From Shewanella sp. (lineage in GTDB: Bacteria > Pseudomonadota > Gammaproteobacteria > Enterobacterales > Shewanellaceae), in the NCBI GenBank assembly GCA_004195335.1, contig SDWK01000679.1, positions 1-14,032 on the forward strand: a DNA stretch of 14,032 nucleotides, read 5' to 3'. The position numbers and the translations under genes were made by a program. The notes beneath the pieces are model-generated. The model made no database searches. It worked only from the letters and a program-made list of their open reading frames with translations, and was not told the origin of the DNA. Below, piece after piece: positions 1 to 5,984 of this stretch (position 1 is the stretch's first letter; the number at the start of each line of letters is the position of its first letter).

Positions 1-19
1 AGATGTGTATAAGAGACAG
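1..19 (+). other. Tn5 mosaic end / Nextera adapter residue (artefact)
   Basis: Bases 1-19 read AGATGTGTATAAGAGACAG, which is identical to the 19-bp hyperactive Tn5 mosaic end used in tagmentation libraries. It sits exactly at the start of the window. It is almost certainly untrimmed library adapter and not biology, so the genomic sequence begins near base 20. Confidence 0.95.
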
Positions 20-26
20 GGTATAA

Positions 27-917
27 CTAATTTATGAGTCGATTCTTAAACATAGATTCAATTTCCAGAAATAACCACTCCATCACAGGGCCATAGGCCC
101 TATCGCGTCGGTTCACCACTCCCATTTCAACAAGCAGAGGATCGGGGATATTATCGGTCGACAACTTCATGACATCATTAGTGTACCATTCTGAATTCAC
201 CACATGTTCGGGCACCAGTGCCCAGCCTATACCTCTAATAACCAAGGCCGTAATGTAATAATAACTGTCAATATACCAGTGATTTGCAGATAGAGCCTTA
301 GACTGACTATTGCCAATACGATCGCGAATAACCAGCTGACGGTATTGATTAAGCTGCTCAATGGTCGGCGACTCTATGGCTGATAAGGGATGCTTAGGTG
401 AGACGATCAACGAGTGGCAAAACTGGCCGATAGACATAAACTCCAACGAATCTGAAAGAGACTTAACATAAAACAGTATCCCAATGTCCGCCTTACCCTC
501 ATCGACCCATTGAGCAATATCATCTTGAGAGCCATTTTTTATAGTGAGTTTTAGCAGAGGAAATCGCTCGGCCACACGTTCAAACAAGGATTCGAATGCA
601 TTGATTGGTACCGCTTCATCCATAGCAACGGTCAATACTATCTCTTCGCCTGTTGTCACCGTCATGGCTCTCGACTGCAGCCTCTGACACTGCTCGAGCA
701 CAGCCTGAGCCTCAATATACATATCTTTGCCATGCTGAGTTAATACCGGCAATTTCGCCGTTCTGTCGAATAACTCGAAACCAAGATCGGCCTCTAGATT
801 CGCGATAGCAGTACTCACTCGGGATTGCGCACGGCCCAGTTTTCGAGCCGCAGCAGAAAATGAGCCATGGTTTACCGACAGCACGAATGCCTCTAGCTGC
901 GCTAGGGTCCAATTCAT
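27..917 (-). CDS. LysR-family transcriptional regulator
   Basis: 296-residue LysR-type regulator, close to the usual family length of about 300. The N-terminal winged helix-turn-helix covers roughly residues 3-62 (LAQLEAFVLSVNHGSFSAAA, then LGRAQSRVSTAIANLEADLG and ELFDRT). It is followed by a linker helix and a periplasmic-binding-protein-like effector domain from about residue 88 to the end. I start it at the ATG at 915-917, because GGAGGT lies 3 bases upstream; the reading frame stays open 20 codons further to 977, but those codons would overlap the ribosome binding site. It is transcribed divergently from the MATE transporter with about 110 bp between them and a LysR-type box in the gap. 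Control of the transporter and of itself is therefore the natural inference. The effector is unknown. The stop codon (27-29) lies only 7 bases inside the adapter junction, so the gene is complete but any terminator is lost. Confidence 0.92.
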   Translation of the reverse strand: MNWTLAQLEAFVLSVNHGSFSAAARKLGRAQSRVSTAIANLEADLGFELFDRTAKLPVLTQHGKDMYIEAQAVLEQCQRLQSRAMTVTTGEEIVLTVAMDEAVPINAFESLFERVAERFPLLKLTIKNGSQDDIAQWVDEGKADIGILFYVKSLSDSLEFMSIGQFCHSLIVSPKHPLSAIESPTIEQLNQYRQLVIRDRIGNSQSKALSANHWYIDSYYYITALVIRGIGWALVPEHVVNSEWYTNDVMKLSTDNIPDPLLVEMGVVNRRDRAYGPVMEWLFLEIESMFKNRLIN

Positions 918-943
918 AATACCTCCATCAATACGCTTAACCC

Positions 944-958
944 ATCCGAAATACGGAT
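944..958. promoter_or_regulatory. Candidate LysR-type operator between LysR and MATE genes
   Basis: ATCCGAAATACGGAT is a perfect dyad with 5-bp arms around AAATA, and it fits the T-N11-A pattern known for LysR-type regulators. It lies 27 bp upstream of the LysR start and 70 bp upstream of the MATE start. Two further half-sites occur in the same gap: ATCCG at 977-981 and CGGAT at 1008-1012. LysR proteins often bind one strong dyad plus weaker activation half-sites, so this layout is plausible; binding itself is inferred. Confidence 0.5.
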
Positions 959-1027
959 AGAAACCAACTTCAATCAATCCGCTTATTGAGAGTATCCTAT
1001 TGGCTCCCGGATATACCAGAAAATATT

Positions 1028-2434
1028 ATGCAAGCCAACAACCTAGATATCGCAAACGAACGTTCCATCAAGCGCACCTTCTGGCGTTACGCTATCCCTT
1101 CGATAGCAGCCATGCTAGTGAATGGCCTTTATCAAATCATCGACGGTATGTTTATCGGACATTATCTTGGCTATCAAGGTTTAGCGGGTATCAGTATATC
1201 CTGGCCTATTATCTACGTGATTGCCGGAGTGGGCTTAATGATAGGCATGGGCGCCGGCAGTCTGAATTCTGTTAGTCGCGGCAGAGATGCGGCAACCCAA
1301 AAAGACTCTATAGAGGCCAGTAGGACTCATGCAGAGATGGCCAAAACACTATACACGGCCATGGGTTTAGCCATAGGTTTTGGGCTTCTCTTCTCGTACC
1401 TACTCTTTTTAAACGGCACCCATCTACTGCTTGCCCAAGGCGCAGAAGGTCAAGTCCTCGTATTGGCACAAGACTATCTCTCTCCTTTCGTGTGGACGGC
1501 AGCGATTACTATTCTGGCATCCGCTTTACCTATACTCATTAGAAACGATGAGAGTCCGAACATTGCGACGGCGCTGATGGTTACCGGAGCATGCATGAAT
1601 ATCGTGCTGGACTACCTGCTCATCGTTCAGTTTGACATGGGACTTAAGGGGGCCGCACTCGCTACCGTATGCGCGCAACTGTCGGTGTGCGTGGGTGGTT
1701 TCGCTTACTTTCTTTCGACTAAAACACAACTCAAATTATCGGCACATCGCCCAAGCTTCAATACTAAACTCGCCGCTAGAATACTATTATTGGGTTCATC
1801 GAGTTTTGTTATGTACATCTATACCAGCTTTGTCTTTGCGCTGCATAACCGTCTGTTTATGGAATATGGCACATCCATAACCGTCGCGGCCTTCGCCATT
1901 GTCGGATATCTGATGGTTCTCTATTACTTCATCGCCGAAGGGATAGGAGAAGGTATGCAACCACCGGTCAGTTTCTTTTTGGGGGCGGCGCAGCCCCACA
2001 ATATAAAAAAGATGGTCCTGTTGGCAGCAACGGTTACCCTCACAATAGGTCTGAGCTGGGTGGCCATACTCAATCTGTTTCCAGAAATCATGATAGGACT
2101 ATTTAACAGTGATGATCCAACGCTGATACAGGAAGCCGTTACCGGTATTCATCTGCACCTGTTTGCTATGTTTATCGATGGCCTCATAGTACTCGCCATT
2201 ATGTATTTTATGGCTGTTAATCAAGGGGGTAAATCACTAGCAATTTCGATTGGTAATATGCTTATCCAACTTCCTTTCCTCTATATATTGCCGAAATGGC
2301 TGGGAATATATGGTGTCTGGATAGCAATGCCACTCTCCAATGTCGTCATGTTTCTTATCGTTGCACCTATGGTGTGGTATCACTTGAATGCGGCTACATC
2401 GCATAAGCAGATACCAAATCTGGTCACAGTTTAA
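1028..2434 (+). CDS. MATE-family multidrug efflux transporter
   Basis: 468 residues of strongly hydrophobic protein with about 12 predicted membrane segments in two related halves, as in MATE antiporters, which export cationic drugs and other compounds using Na+ or H+ gradients across the inner membrane. Family-like stretches include FWRYAIPSIAAMLVNGLYQI near the N-terminus with IDGMFIGHYLG after it, and GIGEGMQPPVSFFLGAAQP at the start of the second half. The frame is open from a TTG at 986, giving 14 more residues, but I prefer the ATG at 1028 because the product then begins just before the first MATE helix. Neither start has a good ribosome binding site. TTGAGA at 986-991 could instead be a -35 element, with a poor -10 near 1010. 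Divergent LysR regulator upstream; substrate cannot be read from sequence. Confidence 0.9.
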   Translation: MQANNLDIANERSIKRTFWRYAIPSIAAMLVNGLYQIIDGMFIGHYLGYQGLAGISISWPIIYVIAGVGLMIGMGAGSLNSVSRGRDAATQKDSIEASRTHAEMAKTLYTAMGLAIGFGLLFSYLLFLNGTHLLLAQGAEGQVLVLAQDYLSPFVWTAAITILASALPILIRNDESPNIATALMVTGACMNIVLDYLLIVQFDMGLKGAALATVCAQLSVCVGGFAYFLSTKTQLKLSAHRPSFNTKLAARILLLGSSSFVMYIYTSFVFALHNRLFMEYGTSITVAAFAIVGYLMVLYYFIAEGIGEGMQPPVSFFLGAAQPHNIKKMVLLAATVTLTIGLSWVAILNLFPEIMIGLFNSDDPTLIQEAVTGIHLHLFAMFIDGLIVLAIMYFMAVNQGGKSLAISIGNMLIQLPFLYILPKWLGIYGVWIAMPLSNVVMFLIVAPMVWYHLNAATSHKQIPNLVTV

Positions 2435-2499
2435 GTTCCACACTTATGCTGGATAAAGAAAGTAGAGGTGTTCGGAAGGGGGATCCCGATGAAAAGGTA

Positions 2500-2529
2500 A
2501 TCGCAAACCCAGTTAACTGGGTTTACGAT
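2500..2529. terminator. Near-perfect 30-bp palindrome between convergent genes
   Basis: The core AAACCCAGTTAACTGGGTTT (2505-2524) is a perfect 20-bp palindrome. After one mismatch (2504/2525) the arms continue for 4 more pairs (2500-2503 with 2526-2529), so 14 of 15 pairs match. As RNA it forms a strong stem with a TTAA loop on either strand. It lies 66 bp after the MATE stop and covers the last codons and stop of the lytic transglycosylase gene. It may act as a bidirectional transcript end, but neither strand has a proper T-run, so the terminator call is tentative. Confidence 0.45.
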
Positions 2530-3283
2530 AGCGCTCGAGCAAGATCCTCACCCGTTTTACATAGGCTTGGGTCTCTGGGTAAGGCGGGATCCCCTTATAA
2601 TGAGTGACGTTTGTAGGACCGGCATTGTAGGCGGCACAAGCTAAGTCGATATCGCCATCGAAGCGCTTGAGCATTTGAGCTAAATATTTTGCCCCCCCAT
2701 CAATATTTTGTTCCGGCTTAAAGGCGTTTTTAACCCCCAACTCTTTCGCTGTTTCAGGCATAAGCTGCATCAGCCCCATAGCCCCGGAACGAGACAAGGC
2801 AAATACATTAAATGCCGATTCTGCGTGAATAACCGCCCGGATAAGTGCAGGCTCAAGGTTATGGGTATTGGCGGCGTGATTAATTAACTCATCGTAATCT
2901 CTCGAAAAAAGCGGCATTTTTTTCCAATCGAGACTGGAGTCGAGTTGGCACGCATAGCAATCATATAAAAGTACCTGATACTTAGTCGCCCCCGGTGCAT
3001 GGTCAGAGAAAGCCGTTACGCCATTTTCCTGCTTATATTGATACACCTTAAGCTGATTATCTTCGCCCTTTGAAGAAGAGGAAGAGGATAAGGAGGGAAT
3101 AGAGTGAGCAGCAGAGGCATTGCTCAGTATCCCCGCTGTAGAGTAACTCGCTTTATAATGAGGTTTGCTATCTCCCTCTTCAGTCCCCAGAGCAACAATC
3201 TGCGCATAACCGAGCTGCATGCCGCTAAACCAAAGCAGAAAGCTGACAATGCCACCACACCAGAGAAGATGCCTAGATTTCAT
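2513..3283 (-). CDS. Secreted SLT-domain lytic transglycosylase
   Basis: 256-residue exported peptidoglycan lytic transglycosylase, which cleaves the MurNAc-GlcNAc bond to give 1,6-anhydro ends. An N-terminal signal peptide (about residues 1-28, hydrophobic core GGIVSFLLWFSGMQLGYA) is followed by a serine-rich linker (62-72). Next comes a small DUF4124-like stretch (about 78-115, YQYKQENGVTAFSD) with a CYAC motif at 109-112. The SLT domain spans about 130-250: catalytic Glu155 in HAES, GLMQLMPETA at 170-179, AAYNAGP at 217-223 and the tyrosine-containing PETQAYV. The layout resembles single-domain soluble SLT proteins more than Slt70 or MltC. Its ATG overlaps the stop of the upstream DUF3137 gene (TGATG), so the two are probably translationally coupled. 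It is the last gene of a lemA-DUF3137-SLT operon. No lipobox is visible, so the product is probably periplasmic. Confidence 0.9.
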   Translation of the reverse strand: MKSRHLLWCGGIVSFLLWFSGMQLGYAQIVALGTEEGDSKPHYKASYSTAGILSNASAAHSIPSLSSSSSSKGEDNQLKVYQYKQENGVTAFSDHAPGATKYQVLLYDCYACQLDSSLDWKKMPLFSRDYDELINHAANTHNLEPALIRAVIHAESAFNVFALSRSGAMGLMQLMPETAKELGVKNAFKPEQNIDGGAKYLAQMLKRFDGDIDLACAAYNAGPTNVTHYKGIPPYPETQAYVKRVRILLERYRKPS

Positions 3284-4293
3284 CAGAGACCCGTATATTC
3301 ATCGAGTTTTAGTACTTCAATCATAGCAAAGAGCTGTCTCATCTCTCTGTTAATTTGGCTGAACTCATACTCAAATGTGGCTCCATTAAAAATGGAGCCC
3401 AGCTCGAATCGATTTTCTTTGCTGGCTAACATGATGAGTAACTTATCTTCATAGAAGGCACATTGAAACTGCCCAGAAAAGCAGTTGGCTAACTCCTGTA
3501 ACCGCTCCATAAAAGAAACGGTCAATAGATAACGCGCCTCAACCTGATCAGATGAAAATACGTCGAATAATTTCTCAAAGCGGGGGTCTTCAAGCTTGAC
3601 CCTGGACAAGCGCTTAAAGGAGTCTGAAAAGAAGTTCATCACACTACCGCGATTGCGTACCACCACAGTATGACCATTAAACTTCTTATGGCAGCTGAGT
3701 TGCACCATCACGCCATTAAATACTGTTTTGGTCTCGGTGCGCTTATCTCCCCTAACTTCCTTAGTGAGAGCCAACTCATTGATCGTTATCTCGATACCCC
3801 GATGAGTTCCTTGGACGTAATCATCAAAATGTGAATTGTCATAACTAGGCAGTAGCTTTGAACGCTTGAGCGTCGTCATGCTCATACGATGCGTCGGGCT
3901 AAAGATAAAATCGTCACCAAAATAGCGAAAAATCTTAGGGAAAACCTGCTGTTTAACATCACTCTGATAATGGGTAACAGGTCTGGAGCACCACCAAAAC
4001 AGAGGAACCAGCGGCAACAAATAGAAGGGCCAAGGTATAACGATCATCTGTGTAGAATCGAATAAAAGACAGGTAAAGAACACCACAGCAAAAATACCGA
4101 TGCTCATGTATACCCGCAGCCTTAGTGCCTTTAAGCAAGCCACTCGACGATTCTCAAACTTGCGTGCCACTGGTTCTATATGTTCATCGTAGTGAGCCTG
4201 TAATGATTCGAGTTCATCATCCACGGCCCTCAGTGGCTTTGCTTGACGCTTAGGCTTTATACGCGCACCAAAAATAAAACTAATTATATTCAT
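3283..4293 (-). CDS. DUF3137-family membrane protein
   Basis: 336 residues. A charged N-terminal segment (1-60) is followed by two hydrophobic helices (about 61-78, VYMSIGIFAVVFFTCLLF, and 83-101, ending PLVPLFWW), and then by a large soluble domain of about 230 residues. This is the organisation of the DUF3137 family, whose genes commonly sit beside lemA; no biochemical function is established that I know of. The soluble domain contains FNGVMVQLSCHKKFNGHTVV and a C-terminal part with MLASKENRFELGS. The ATG at 4293 has no convincing ribosome binding site, and the next Met is at residue 63, between the cytosolic part and helix 1. It lies 56 bp after lemA and overlaps the transglycosylase start by one base, so it is the middle gene of a three-gene operon. 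Function should be treated as unknown; an envelope role is inferred from the neighbour. Confidence 0.85.
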   Translation of the reverse strand: MNIISFIFGARIKPKRQAKPLRAVDDELESLQAHYDEHIEPVARKFENRRVACLKALRLRVYMSIGIFAVVFFTCLLFDSTQMIVIPWPFYLLPLVPLFWWCSRPVTHYQSDVKQQVFPKIFRYFGDDFIFSPTHRMSMTTLKRSKLLPSYDNSHFDDYVQGTHRGIEITINELALTKEVRGDKRTETKTVFNGVMVQLSCHKKFNGHTVVVRNRGSVMNFFSDSFKRLSRVKLEDPRFEKLFDVFSSDQVEARYLLTVSFMERLQELANCFSGQFQCAFYEDKLLIMLASKENRFELGSIFNGATFEYEFSQINREMRQLFAMIEVLKLDEYTGL

Positions 4294-4349
4294 GAGACGT
4301 TAAACGAAATAATCGATCGCAAGGTTGCGGCACCGAGTACCGCATAAGA

Positions 4350-4919
4350 TTATTTAAGGTAATCAGAGGAATCAACTGGCGCCTTCGACGCTTCATCGGC
4401 TTCATAGAAAGGCATAACTTTGATAGTCGCCATAGAGGCGATAATTGAACCGGGGAAGATCTCCACCGCATTATTAAGCTCAGTTACCGACGCATTGTAG
4501 AAACGGCGCGCGGCAGATATATGTGCCTCAACTTCATTATAAGTTTGCATCGCTTGTAGCATAGTATGGTCGGATTTTAGTTCAGGGTAGTTTTCAACAC
4601 TCACCATTAACTGTCCCATCTTGCCATTCAGAAGCTCAGCCTTTACCAAGTGATTCTGGATAGCTGATGCATCACTGGTGTCATATGATTTTTCAACCTG
4701 GGCACGCAGCTCGGTGATCTCAGTCAATAGCGACTTTTCATGATCCATAAATTTCTGAGCAATTTTTAAAATATTGGGGACTAAATTCGATCTTTTTTTC
4801 AGTTGAACATCTATTCCTGATAGAGCTTCGCGAACAGAATTACGCTTTTTAATCAGACTGACGTACCAAAGGTAGGCAATAATGACCAGTAGCCCTAAAC
4901 CTAACAACAAGCCTTCCAT
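4350..4919 (-). CDS. LemA-family membrane-anchored protein
   Basis: 189-residue LemA-family protein, the family's usual length. An N-terminal hydrophobic anchor (about residues 2-24, GLLLGLGLLVIIAYLWYVSL) is followed by the family's helical bundle. Typical family stretches are visible: RNSVREALSGIDVQLKKRSN followed by LVPNIL near residues 27-51, and the C-terminal RRFYNASVTELNNAVEIFPG. The start is the ATG at 4917-4919, with AAGGA 6 bases upstream. LemA proteins are thought to face the periplasm, but their biochemical role is not settled. This is the first gene of the operon lemA-DUF3137-transglycosylase, and its promoter must lie in the AT-rich region above 4920. No clear -35/-10 pair stood out there. 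Confidence 0.93.
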   Translation of the reverse strand: MEGLLLGLGLLVIIAYLWYVSLIKKRNSVREALSGIDVQLKKRSNLVPNILKIAQKFMDHEKSLLTEITELRAQVEKSYDTSDASAIQNHLVKAELLNGKMGQLMVSVENYPELKSDHTMLQAMQTYNEVEAHISAARRFYNASVTELNNAVEIFPGSIIASMATIKVMPFYEADEASKAPVDSSDYLK

Positions 4920-5443
4920 TGTATGTCCTTATTATTCTGATTTAACTTCAATATTTTCAGCTTTTATCTAAAGCCATAACTCCCTACCATTACCTATTTT
5001 TTACCTTATTTCCAGATATTTATCGATGTTGTCGGCCAAATAATAATGTGTACTAATTGTGCTTTTTTCACAATGATTGCCCCTTCTATGACATTTGAAC
5101 AAAAGTAAACACACGCTAACAACCGATTAGCCACACAAATCGATAGTAACCATAAAAATGGACTTAAAAATAAAAGAATAAAATAAAAACCAAAACAATT
5201 GCTTTGTTTTCAATAAATTGATAAAGAACAGCGAGGGGTAAAAAACAAACACCCTCTCAAAAACAATCTAACAATTCCCTGCTACAGACAAAGTTAACCT
5301 AACAAAACCACCATTAAGAGAGATATTATTCAAGATGCGTTCAATAACATGATTTTAACCCTATTTTTCATATCCTGCAGCAACTCACTATCGTATTAAC
5401 GTCAACAATCGCAATGCCATAGAAGCACTCATTTGCGGCGAAC
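4920..5443. other. AT-rich non-coding region upstream of lemA
   Basis: No convincing protein gene is seen here. The lemA promoter should be in its left part, reading leftwards. The stretch from about 5103 to 5250 is strikingly A-rich on the plus strand, with repeated A-tracts between 5150 and 5190 that suggest intrinsically curved DNA or H-NS-like binding. Inverted repeats present: ATTGTG/CACAAT (5056-5074, 7-bp spacer) and GAGGGGT/ACCCTC (5233-5256). Neither is followed by a T-run. Confidence 0.6.
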
Positions 5444-5478
5444 CATTCAGTCTCCATACAGGCAAACGATGACATAAT
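5444..5478 (+). promoter_or_regulatory. Candidate response-regulator promoter for sRNA 1
   Basis: CATTCAG (5444-5450) and CATACAG (5455-5461) form a direct repeat with 11-bp start-to-start spacing, the normal footprint of an OmpR/PhoB-family dimer. CATAAT at 5473-5478 is a good -10 box. The expected -35 position (about 5450-5455, GTCTCC) does not resemble TTGACA and falls inside the repeat, as in an activator-dependent promoter. The promoter at 5593-5627 has the same repeat at exactly the same distance from its -10. Confidence 0.5.
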
Positions 5479-5484
5479 AAATCC

Positions 5485-5561
5485 CATGAAGTCCAGTTAC
5501 ATCATCTCGTTATCTTATCGTTACACATCCTTTTCAGGCTCTAATTTGAGCCTATTTTTTT
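5485..5561 (+). ncRNA. Putative small RNA, copy 1 of a tandem pair
   Basis: Predicted transcript of about 77 nt. The start is estimated 7 bases after the CATAAT -10 box, and the end is the terminator with stem AGGCTC/GAGCCT and seven Ts. It has no ribosome binding site and no plausible reading frame. It resembles the next element in layout: the same upstream 11-bp repeat, a pre-terminator pyrimidine stretch (ATCCTTTTC here, ATCCCTTTTG there), and the same T-run followed by GCCTG. The T-run makes it a candidate Hfq-dependent regulator. I do not recognise it as a named sRNA family; the 5' end is an estimate. Confidence 0.45.
5536..5561 (+). terminator. Rho-independent terminator of sRNA 1
   Basis: AGGCTC (5536-5541), six-base loop TAATTT, GAGCCT (5548-5553), then A and seven Ts (5555-5561). 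This is a textbook intrinsic terminator on the plus strand, although no protein gene lies upstream of it on this strand for more than 3 kb. That is the main reason for proposing a small RNA. Confidence 0.8.
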
Positions 5562-5592
5562 GCCTGTAACCCAACGGAAAATAGAGTGTTTT

Positions 5593-5627
5593 CATTCAGT
5601 TTTCATACAGTCAACGTGAGCTATATT
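5593..5627 (+). promoter_or_regulatory. Candidate response-regulator promoter for sRNA 2
   Basis: CATTCAG (5593-5599), TTTT, CATACAG (5604-5610): the same 7-mers as in copy 1 with the same 11-bp start-to-start spacing. The repeat extends to TTTTCATTCAG/TTTTCATACAG, two adjacent 11-mers. The -10 box TATATT is at 5622-5627, 12 bases after the repeat as in copy 1. The -35 position (GTTTTC at 5599-5604) is poor and overlaps the repeat, pointing to activation by a bound regulator. Confidence 0.55.
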
Positions 5628-5633
5628 GGTCAC

Positions 5634-5732
5634 AAGCAAACATGATGACAACCAACCCCAACTGATTGACTTGATGTAATTGCTAGCGCAACCCTATCCC
5701 TTTTGACTCCATATTTATGGGGTCTTTTTTTT
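5634..5732 (+). ncRNA. Putative small RNA, copy 2 of a tandem pair
   Basis: Predicted transcript of about 99 nt. The start is estimated 7 bases after TATATT, and the end is an intrinsic terminator with an eight-T run. The 5' half contains an unstructured-looking AC-rich stretch (ACAACCAACCCCAAC, 5648-5662) that could pair with G-rich ribosome binding sites. It shares promoter architecture, the pre-terminator stretch and the post-terminator GCCTG with copy 1 149 bp upstream, suggesting tandem duplication followed by divergence, as in the OmrA/OmrB pair of enterobacteria (analogy only). A seven-codon ORF (5642-5665) is present but has no ribosome binding site. Confidence 0.5.
5705..5732 (+). 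terminator. Rho-independent terminator of sRNA 2
   Basis: GACTCCAT (5705-5712), loop ATTT, ATGGGGTC (5717-5724): eight pairs including one T-G wobble, followed by eight Ts (5725-5732). It is strong and plus-strand directed, with no protein gene upstream on that strand. Confidence 0.85.
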
Positions 5733-5984
5733 GCCTGATTCTCAGCTGATTTAACAGATATTTTATTTCCTTCTCAACTGGATATTTGTATTGGGGCTGT
5801 CGGTAGGATCTGGAGCTGGGGGCTATTACGCACCTTAAATGAAAAGCTAGCACCTAAAGGTTAGGAAAAAGACACCAAAAGACTCGGTTGAGTCACTGAA
5901 GCTTAAAATATAACGCAGAAATTGAGGTTACCCAGTGCTGCGCCTTTATATATTCGCTACTCACATTTTAATGAGTGTTAACGT
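5733..5984. other. Non-coding stretch between sRNA 2 and the MscS-like gene
   Basis: No gene is seen. It contains a G-rich plus-strand run (5793-5822) with five G tracts of 2-5 in an AT-rich setting, a hairpin serving the minus-strand gene at its right (5873-5894), and a second small dyad ACTCA/TGAGT near 5960-5977 just after the stop of that gene. Confidence 0.6.
5873..5894 (-). terminator. Weak terminator downstream of the MscS-like gene
   Basis: On the minus strand GACTC-AACC-GAGTC (5894 to 5881) is followed by TTTTGGTG and then another T tract. The stem has only 5 pairs and lies about 90 bp after the channel gene's stop, so it is a modest candidate. Confidence 0.4.

Noticed and set aside
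986..1027. TTG start for the MATE transporter
   Set aside because: No ribosome binding site precedes it, the extra 14 residues do not look like MATE sequence, and TTGAGA may be a -35 element. The ATG at 1028 is preferred though not proven.
5058..5072. Possible CRP site (TGTG...CACA) upstream of lemA
   Set aside because: Only 7 bases separate TGTG and CACA, where CRP sites have 8, and the internal A and T of TGTGA/TCACA are missing.
5486..5569. 27-residue ORF starting at the predicted 5' end of sRNA 1
   Set aside because: No ribosome binding site, and it reads through the terminator stem and T-run, so it could not be translated from the proposed transcript.
5591..5607. TTCATT-N5-TTCATA before sRNA 2 as a second TorR operator
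   Set aside because: The spacing is 11 bp, not the 10 bp of TTCATA-N4-TTCATA, the first hexamer differs, and the paired site at 5444-5461 lacks TTCATA. The shared core is CATTCAG-N4-CATACAG, which is not TorR-like.
5642..5665. Seven-codon ORF in sRNA 2 as a leader peptide
   Set aside because: No ribosome binding site, and no structural gene follows before the terminator.
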